DNA of 11,406 nt from JAFAGX01 sp035624085 (lineage in GTDB: Bacteria > Acidobacteriota > Terriglobia > Terriglobales > Acidobacteriaceae): positions 1 through 11,406 of the forward strand of contig DASPSE010000366.1 in assembly GCA_035624085.1 (NCBI GenBank). The letters are read 5' to 3'. Positions 6,392-11,406 of this stretch are shown piece by piece. The notes below the pieces were generated by a model. The model ran no database searches, was not told the origin of the DNA, and saw nothing but the letters and a program-made list of their open reading frames with translations. The position numbers were made by a program, and so were the translations under genes. Each line of letters opens with the position of its first letter. The stretch's first letter is position 1.

Positions 6392-6419
6392 TTGACATTG
6401 CGTTAGGCCGAGCTAACAT
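6392..6419 (+). promoter_or_regulatory. Promoter-like pair inside the ncRNA region
   Basis: A perfect -35 TTGACA (6392-6397) is followed after 16 bp by TAACAT (6414-6419), 4 of 6 to consensus. A start 7 nt later falls at 6426, the first base of the 3' arm of the 25-bp helix, and would give an RNA of about 69 nt ending at the terminator. It could alternatively supply transcription toward the asparaginase gene. Confidence 0.35.
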
Positions 6420-6459
6420 AGTAGATGTTTGGCGAACGGCGTTCAGTACCATTTCTGAC

Positions 6460-6494
6460 CAGCCCCGATTAAGCGTCGGGGCTGTTCTCGTTTT
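6460..6494 (+). terminator. Rho-independent terminator of the ncRNA
   Basis: CAGCCCCGA (6460-6468) and TCGGGGCTG (6476-6484) form a perfect 9-bp GC-rich stem with a 7-nt loop, followed by TTCTCGTTTT (6485-6494). It lies 10 nt after the long helix and 107 bp before the asparaginase gene. The U-tract is interrupted by three bases, so termination may be partial. Confidence 0.8.
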
Positions 6495-6600
6495 GGATGG
6501 CATCTACTCTCGTCGAGCGTCCCTGACGATCCCCGCGCTTTCGCATAAGAGGGCGCCCGCGTCACACTGACCAACCTGCTATCCTATCCCGTCATTTCCT

Positions 6601-7524
6601 GTGGGGGCGAACTTGCCGATTGACCCGGTTCTTCTTGTCCACGGCGGAGCCTGGGCTATTCCTGATGACATGGCGGAGGCTCATCTCACCGGCGTGCGCA
6701 ATGCGGTTGCGGCCGGCTGGAAGGTACTCAGCCGAGGTGGGTGCGCCCTCGATGCCGTCGAAGAAGCCGTTGCGGTCATGGAAGATGACGAAACTTTTGA
6801 CGCCGGCCGCGGCAGCTTTCTTAATCGCGAGGGCAAAGTACAGCTCGATGCTTTGATCATGGATGGAGCCACGCTTCGGGCCGGAGGCGTGGGTTGCGTG
6901 GAGCATCTGCGAAATCCAATACGCGCGGCTCGCAAGATTCTGAGCGAGAGTCCACATGTGTACTTCGTGGCAGAGGGTGCGGAGAAGTTTGCTGCCCAGC
7001 ACGGTATTGCACTATGCAAGAATGAGGATCTGATCATTCCGAGGGAAGTGCAGCGGCTGCGAGAATTTCAGGCTCAGGCAGCTGAAGAGAAAGCCAATCT
7101 TTTCGCTCCTGCCATATCGCACGATACCGTGGGCGCGGTTGCGCTGGATCGGCAAGGCAATATAGCGGCGGCTACCTCGACCGGCGGAACGCTTAACAAG
7201 GCTCCTGGGCGTTTAGGAGATTCATCGCTGATCGGATGCGGCTGCTACGCCGACAATAAGACGGCTGCAGGCTCGACGACCGGTTGGGGTGAGCCGATCA
7301 TGAAGCTGGTGCTGGCCAAGTGGGCAGCGGACCGTGTGGCGGCTGGGAACTTGCCAGAGTGGGTGGCAGCGGAGGCGATCAACTACCTGGAGGCGCGAGT
7401 GAATGGTCATGGCGGGATTATTTTGCTCGACGCGCGAGGCCGGTTTGGCATCGCACACAACACGCCGCGGATGGCGTGGGCATTTAGGACCCTGAGCGAG
7501 GAAAACTCGGGAATCAGCCGCTAA
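6601..7524 (+). CDS. iaaA: Isoaspartyl peptidase / L-asparaginase (plant-type Ntn-hydrolase)
   Basis: The 307-aa product is collinear with E. coli IaaA (EcAIII). HGGAWAIPDD (14-23) opens the fold. The central SHDTVGAVALD holds the nucleophile Thr176, at which the precursor should self-cleave into alpha and beta subunits. Thr194 (ATSTGG), Arg204 and Asp207 (APGRLGDS), and Thr227-Gly228 (TTGWGE) fit the EcAIII active-site set at a constant offset of three residues. The enzyme removes isoaspartyl residues from dipeptides and hydrolyses L-asparagine. There is no signal peptide, so it is cytoplasmic. Trp229 stands where E. coli has Thr and human ASRGL1 has His, a variable position. The start is taken as GTG 6601, without a clear Shine-Dalgarno; a TATCCT at 6580-6585 is the only -10-like hexamer nearby. 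The terminator and structured RNA lie just upstream. Confidence 0.93.
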   Translation: MGANLPIDPVLLVHGGAWAIPDDMAEAHLTGVRNAVAAGWKVLSRGGCALDAVEEAVAVMEDDETFDAGRGSFLNREGKVQLDALIMDGATLRAGGVGCVEHLRNPIRAARKILSESPHVYFVAEGAEKFAAQHGIALCKNEDLIIPREVQRLREFQAQAAEEKANLFAPAISHDTVGAVALDRQGNIAAATSTGGTLNKAPGRLGDSSLIGCGCYADNKTAAGSTTGWGEPIMKLVLAKWAADRVAAGNLPEWVAAEAINYLEARVNGHGGIILLDARGRFGIAHNTPRMAWAFRTLSEENSGISR

Positions 7525-7611
7525 CCGCAAAGGTCGGCTTATCAAACCAGTTCGCCTCAGTTATTTAGCTTGATTTCCTCACATGGGCTGAGGTAAAACC
7601 AGCCGTTCCGA

Positions 7612-7624
7612 ATTTTCTGAAAAT
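7612..7624. promoter_or_regulatory. Perfect palindrome in the TonB-receptor leader region
   Basis: ATTTTC-T-GAAAAT is a perfect 13-bp palindrome about 106 bp before the receptor start, in the 205-bp gap 7525-7729. It could be an operator for a dimeric regulator. A weak TTGATT-18 bp-TAAAAC pair (7570-7599) lies just before it. No other gene or terminator is evident in the gap. Confidence 0.3.
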
Positions 7625-7717
7625 ATGTTTGCGTTGGGGCCTGCCGACGAAGATCGGACTGGGTGTCCTGCTCTCACCAGTAGCTGGCGCGGAAGTGTGT
7701 TTCTTCGGCTATTCCAT

Positions 7718-7723
7718 GGAGAA
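7718..7723 (+). promoter_or_regulatory. Ribosome-binding site of the TonB-dependent receptor
   Basis: GGAGAA sits 6 nt before the ATG at 7730. It is the clearest Shine-Dalgarno in the window and decides the start. A nearby ATG at 7716 runs into a stop after five codons and cannot be the start. Confidence 0.7.
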
Positions 7724-7729
7724 AACTTT

Positions 7730-10700
7730 ATGACAAAGACGAAGCTCGTCTCGCTGGCGGTTTTGTTGCTATCAGCTTCATTTTGCTTCGCTCAAAGTGT
7801 AGCCACGGGCGATTTGCAAGCTACCGTGAAAGACCCAGGCGGCAAGCTGGTCACAAATGCGAAGGTGACCGCGAGCAATCCGGCCAAAGGATTGGAACGC
7901 ACGGGAGCCCAGAGTGGCCAGGGGGAATATCGCGTTTTGGCGCTCCCTCCAGGAACCTACAAGGTCACCGTGGAAGCGCCCGGGTTCGCCAAGCTTGAGG
8001 TAGAGAACGTGATCATCACGGTGGGGGAGGACGCCGAGTTGCCGGTCACGCTATCGGTAGCGGGTACGCACGAAGTGGTTAACGTCAGTTCTATGGCCGA
8101 GTTGGTGGAAACCACACGCAGTTCAACGACCGACACAGTCGAGCAGCGCAGTATCGATGACCTTCCCATTAATGGCCGCAATTACATCGATTTCACCCTG
8201 ACGGACTCGCAGGTGGTGCGCGACAACGCGCCCAACATCGGCGCTGCGCCGACCTCGGGTCTCAACATGAGCGGCCAACGTGCCCGCTCCAACCTGGTTA
8301 ACGTGGACGGCGCTGACGCGACTGACAATTCGACTAACGGAGTGCGCTCGACGGTTTCGCAGGAGGACGTCCAGGAATTCCAGATCATCACCAATGGCTA
8401 CGCGCCCGAGTACGGACGGGCAGCGGGTGGTGTGGTGAACATCATCACCCGGTCGGGATCGAATGACTTCCACGGGGATGTTTTCGGCTACCTGAGGAAC
8501 CGGAATTTTCAAGCGACCAATCCGTTCAGCACGGTACCGAATCCCGCATACACACGGGTGCAGGCGGGCGTGGCGTTCGGTGGGCCAATTAAGAAGGACA
8601 AGACATACTACTTCTTCTCTTACGAGATCACGAGACGGCATGAGACAGGTTTCGCTACGCTCGGGCAGGGAGGGCTGCCCTATTGGGGGTTGCAGAATTT
8701 CGATGCAACGAACATCTTCGCGCCTGGCTTAGTTCCGCCGGGAACGTTCAACATACAAGTAACGCCGCAACAAGCGCAATTCCTGAGTACGCCGGGCTTG
8801 CCGGGGCCGTTGCTGCAGGAGTACGCGTTTCTCGCCGGGGCGAGTTCCGGGATCGCGCTCAACGGAAGCTATCCGGCTTCATTCGCACTTCTAGCAAAGT
8901 TAGGAGCGATTCCAGTTCCAAGCAACGGCACCAACCCCCTGACCCAATTCGCCAGTTCATGTAATCCCGGGAACCTGATGTGTAATGGGCTGCCCGCATC
9001 TTTTCTCACCCTGAATTCTCAGGTCGGCAATTTCCCCGTGTTTGAGGGAACAAGCTTGTACGCGTTCCGGCTGGATCACAACATCACCGAACGAAACCGT
9101 TTGATGCTGCGCTCGAATGTCAGCCCCAGCACGGTCACGGGAATCGAGGTGAACGGTGAGGACCAGACGTTCGGCCAGAATGCTTACTCGCGCACCTCGG
9201 AACAGACCTATCGGGACGCGGCAGGCGAGGCGCAGGACACGTGGACGATCGGCAACAACCGTGTCAATGAATTCCGCTTTCAATACGCGCGGCGCGGCCT
9301 GCTTTATAACTATTCAAGCGCCCCTGGCGGGTCCGACGTCGCGGTGAATATTCCAGGCTTCGGGTACTTTGGGCGTGAACCCTACTCCTATATTCAGCGA
9401 ACAGAGGACCGTTATCAGTTTGCGGATAATTTCTCCTGGAGCATCGGACGACATGACACCAAGTTCGGCGGCGATTTCGACTACATCCCCGTAACCGCGA
9501 CTTTTACCGTGAACTATGGCGGGGTGTACAGCTTTGGTGCCCTCACCTCCAGTCAGGTACTCCCGTCAGCGATTTTCAGTTCACTGCCTTCGGCGGTTCA
9601 GCAACTGGTGCCAGGCGTAAATGCCGTGCAGGCTTACGGCTTGGGTGCGCCGCAGACGTTGGTGCAAGGCATTGGTAACCCGCATGACAGCTTCTCCAAC
9701 AAGCCTCTGGGAATGTTTTGGCAGGACTCCTGGCGGGTGCGCCCGAATTTCACGTTTAACTACGGGGTGCGTTACGACATAGAATTCCCGCCCCAGCTTG
9801 CCCCGCCTGATCCGTTGGCCTTGGCGGCTTACAACAGCCTTGGCCTGCAGAAGGGGATTCAGACTGACACCCATAACGTTCAACCACGGCTTGGCCTGGC
9901 TTGGGACCCAAAGGGAAACGGCAAGGACGTGATCCGCGCGTCGTACGGAATATTCTACGATCATCCGCTCCTTGGGCTCTATTTCCTGGGGGACGCATCC
10001 GATGGATCGAAGAGCGGACAGTTGTTGTTCGCTGGCGGAACTCCGTGCGGCCCGGGCATTGCTCCGGGTCCGAGCAGCTTAAACGCGACGAATATCTTCC
10101 AAGGAATTCTGACGAGTTCCACTTGCTTGCCGACGATTCCCGGATACCAGGCGAGCGGACAGCGATTTAATCCCGCTCCATTTACTTCAGCATCGGCTGC
10201 GAACCCCCAATTTCCCGGTCTGTTCGTCAATCAGAATTACCTAAACCCGGCAACTTTCTTCCCACTCGCGTTTCAGCCCTTCGGTTATCCGCAGGCGAAA
10301 AATTTTGTTTACGCCCGCTCGCAGCAGGCCAATCTGACACTTGAGCATGATTTCGGCCATGACCTGGCACTGAGTCTCGCCTACAATTTCAATGGCGGCC
10401 GGCACTTGAATCGTCCCATTAACGCAAATACGGTACGTGGCGATCTGTTGGTAAAGAACTGGCAATCAGCAATCGCGGCCGGGGCGGCTTCGCCTACGGA
10501 CAATCCATTGTCGGTCGGCACTGGAGCGGTTCCCTGTGGCTCGGGTCCCGGCGGACCGTGGGTTTCGGCTCCGCTAGTCAACTTTTTCCGGCCTTCGGGG
10601 CTGAATCCGGCGATTGCTGGCGCGCTCCTCACCACTCCCGCCGCGCCCTGCGTAGCTGAGGCACAACAAATCCTTGCTGCCGAAGGCCTCAGCACAGCAT

Positions 10701-11406
10701 GCAATCCGGCGACATTGGCCGGGTGCGTTCCCTTCAGCGATATGGTGGCCAATTACTCGAATGGCAGTTCAGACTACAACGGGTTTTCGGCGAACCTGCG
10801 CAAGCGGTTCAGCGCCCATTACGAGTTCCTGGCCTCCTACACGTATTCCCACGCGATTGATGATTCTACGGACCTGCAAGCGCCGCTTTCACCGCAAGAC
10901 AGTTACTATCCGAGCCTGGAGCGATCGAATTCGCTTTTTGATCAGCGGCATCGCTTTGTGCTCAGTGGGGTCTATCAGAGCGGCCGGCTGGGCGGCAACA
11001 GCTTCAGCAGCAAGCTGCTTAGTAATTGGACTGTTGCGCCTATCGTCGACATCGCCTCGGGAAGGCCATTCAACATTCTGACCGGCGACGCGGACAACTT
11101 CCAATTCTCGCCGGACACCGGGCGGCCAAACGTTGTGCCTAGCGGCACAGCGCCCACCCCGTGTGGCCCGGCGGTAGCCTCGAAGTTCTCACCAACCGGA
11201 TTCTTTCAGGAGCCTTGCTATGCGGTGTTTGCCGCCGGTGGCACACCGACCTTGCTTTCCCTGGACGGTACCTTGGGCCGGAATGCCGGCTTCCAACCGT
11301 GGACTGTTTTCAACGACCTGCGCGTGGCGCGCCGCCTCTACTTCGGCGAGCGCGTGAATCTGGACCTTATGGTAGACATGTTCAATCTCGCCAATCGCTT
11401 CAACGT
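7730..11406 (+). CDS. Oar-like TonB-dependent receptor with carboxypeptidase-regulatory-like domain, C-terminus beyond window
   Basis: The frame is open for 1225 full codons without a stop and continues past the right edge. Residues 1-21 are a Sec signal peptide (LAVLLLSASFCFA, cleaved before Gln22). A CarboxypepD_reg beta-sandwich follows (about 24-112: GDLQATVKDPGGKLVTNAKV, LPPGTYKVTVEAPGF). The TonB plug comes next, with DDLPINGRNYIDF (143-155), MSGQRARSNLVNVDG and PEYGRAAGGVVNIITRSGSN. The rest is a beta-barrel of alternating strands ending near DMFNLANRFN, so probably only a few dozen residues are missing. This architecture is heavily expanded in Acidobacteriota and fits an outer-membrane receptor taking up large substrates, perhaps glycans or peptides; the substrate cannot be told. 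Cysteines are frequent in presumed outer loops, including three PCG motifs. The gene is 205 bp after the asparaginase gene and has its own ribosome site. Confidence 0.93.
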   Translation, partial: MTKTKLVSLAVLLLSASFCFAQSVATGDLQATVKDPGGKLVTNAKVTASNPAKGLERTGAQSGQGEYRVLALPPGTYKVTVEAPGFAKLEVENVIITVGEDAELPVTLSVAGTHEVVNVSSMAELVETTRSSTTDTVEQRSIDDLPINGRNYIDFTLTDSQVVRDNAPNIGAAPTSGLNMSGQRARSNLVNVDGADATDNSTNGVRSTVSQEDVQEFQIITNGYAPEYGRAAGGVVNIITRSGSNDFHGDVFGYLRNRNFQATNPFSTVPNPAYTRVQAGVAFGGPIKKDKTYYFFSYEITRRHETGFATLGQGGLPYWGLQNFDATNIFAPGLVPPGTFNIQVTPQQAQFLSTPGLPGPLLQEYAFLAGASSGIALNGSYPASFALLAKLGAIPVPSNGTNPLTQFASSCNPGNLMCNGLPASFLTLNSQVGNFPVFEGTSLYAFRLDHNITERNRLMLRSNVSPSTVTGIEVNGEDQTFGQNAYSRTSEQTYRDAAGEAQDTWTIGNNRVNEFRFQYARRGLLYNYSSAPGGSDVAVNIPGFGYFGREPYSYIQRTEDRYQFADNFSWSIGRHDTKFGGDFDYIPVTATFTVNYGGVYSFGALTSSQVLPSAIFSSLPSAVQQLVPGVNAVQAYGLGAPQTLVQGIGNPHDSFSNKPLGMFWQDSWRVRPNFTFNYGVRYDIEFPPQLAPPDPLALAAYNSLGLQKGIQTDTHNVQPRLGLAWDPKGNGKDVIRASYGIFYDHPLLGLYFLGDASDGSKSGQLLFAGGTPCGPGIAPGPSSLNATNIFQGILTSSTCLPTIPGYQASGQRFNPAPFTSASAANPQFPGLFVNQNYLNPATFFPLAFQPFGYPQAKNFVYARSQQANLTLEHDFGHDLALSLAYNFNGGRHLNRPINANTVRGDLLVKNWQSAIAAGAASPTDNPLSVGTGAVPCGSGPGGPWVSAPLVNFFRPSGLNPAIAGALLTTPAAPCVAEAQQILAAEGLSTACNPATLAGCVPFSDMVANYSNGSSDYNGFSANLRKRFSAHYEFLASYTYSHAIDDSTDLQAPLSPQDSYYPSLERSNSLFDQRHRFVLSGVYQSGRLGGNSFSSKLLSNWTVAPIVDIASGRPFNILTGDADNFQFSPDTGRPNVVPSGTAPTPCGPAVASKFSPTGFFQEPCYAVFAAGGTPTLLSLDGTLGRNAGFQPWTVFNDLRVARRLYFGERVNLDLMVDMFNLANRFN

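Larger units (their letters stand above)
6262..6494 (+). ncRNA. Structured small RNA with a 25-bp closing helix (family unknown, possibly 6S-like)
   Basis: The 422-bp gap 6179-6600 has no credible ORF. Bases 6294-6318 pair with 6426-6450 over 25 uninterrupted positions; 23 are Watson-Crick and two are G.U (6301 with 6443, 6306 with 6438). Inside the 107-nt domain, 6319-6326 can pair with 6369-6376 (GTCGAGTG/CACTCGAC), with CTTCG/CGAAG (6353-6357/6363-6367) within it, and GTTAG/CTAAC (6402-6406/6413-6417) forms a separate hairpin. An alternative hairpin AGTGGC/GCCACT (6323-6328/6335-6340) competes with the first. A promoter lies upstream and a terminator 10 nt downstream. The size and the long closing helix recall 6S RNA, the RNA polymerase-binding regulator, and the helix includes GTTCGCC near the 5' side, but a clear central bubble is not established. 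Other possibilities are an attenuating leader of the downstream asparaginase gene or a new RNA family. The ends given are the predicted start and the terminator tail. Confidence 0.55.

Noticed and set aside
6294..6450. A miniature transposable element (MITE) with 25-bp terminal inverted repeats
   Set aside because: There is no flanking target duplication and no transposase, and both departures from a perfect repeat are G.U pairs, which favours RNA structure. A second copy elsewhere in the genome would reopen this.
7555..7593. A terminator after the asparaginase gene (CCTCAG/CTGAGG)
   Set aside because: Only 6 bp of stem with a 27-nt loop and no T-run.

Overview
The window reads as chromosomal DNA of a soil-type Acidobacteriota, probably close to the Terriglobia. 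This is inferred from a very large Oar-like TonB-dependent receptor with an N-terminal carboxypeptidase-regulatory-like domain, a moderately high GC content, a ruvX-mltG pair and a CarD-like regulator. No rRNA, integrase, transposase, CRISPR array or phage gene was seen, so the region looks like ordinary core chromosome with one structured non-coding stretch.

Left part (1-2501, minus strand), in transcription order: ruvX (Holliday-junction resolvase fold), mltG (endolytic murein transglycosylase), then a LolA-like lipoprotein that runs off the left edge. A divergent intergenic region of about 215 bp follows.

Middle part (2717-6178, plus strand): an AI-2E family membrane transporter with a small EthD-domain protein 9 nt behind it. 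A 269-bp control region then leads into a CarD/CdnL-type RNA polymerase-binding regulator, the elongation factor gene greA, and a CDP-alcohol phosphatidyltransferase that overlaps the greA stop codon by one base. CarD and GreA both act on RNA polymerase. The transferase makes phospholipid head groups and resembles the phosphatidylinositol-phosphate synthase branch.

The 422-bp gap 6179-6600 has no credible protein gene. It holds a promoter-like pair, an uninterrupted 25-bp inverted repeat whose only non-Watson-Crick pairs are two G.U pairs, several internal hairpins, a T-loop-like motif and a good rho-independent terminator. It most likely encodes a structured small RNA, with 6S-like as the best guess on overall shape, and it is the most interesting part of the window. 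An alternative tRNA-like cloverleaf with a long variable arm can be drawn over its 5' half.

Right part (6601-11406, plus strand): an Ntn-hydrolase isoaspartyl peptidase/L-asparaginase, a 205-bp leader region, and a TonB-dependent receptor that is still open at the right edge after 1225 codons.
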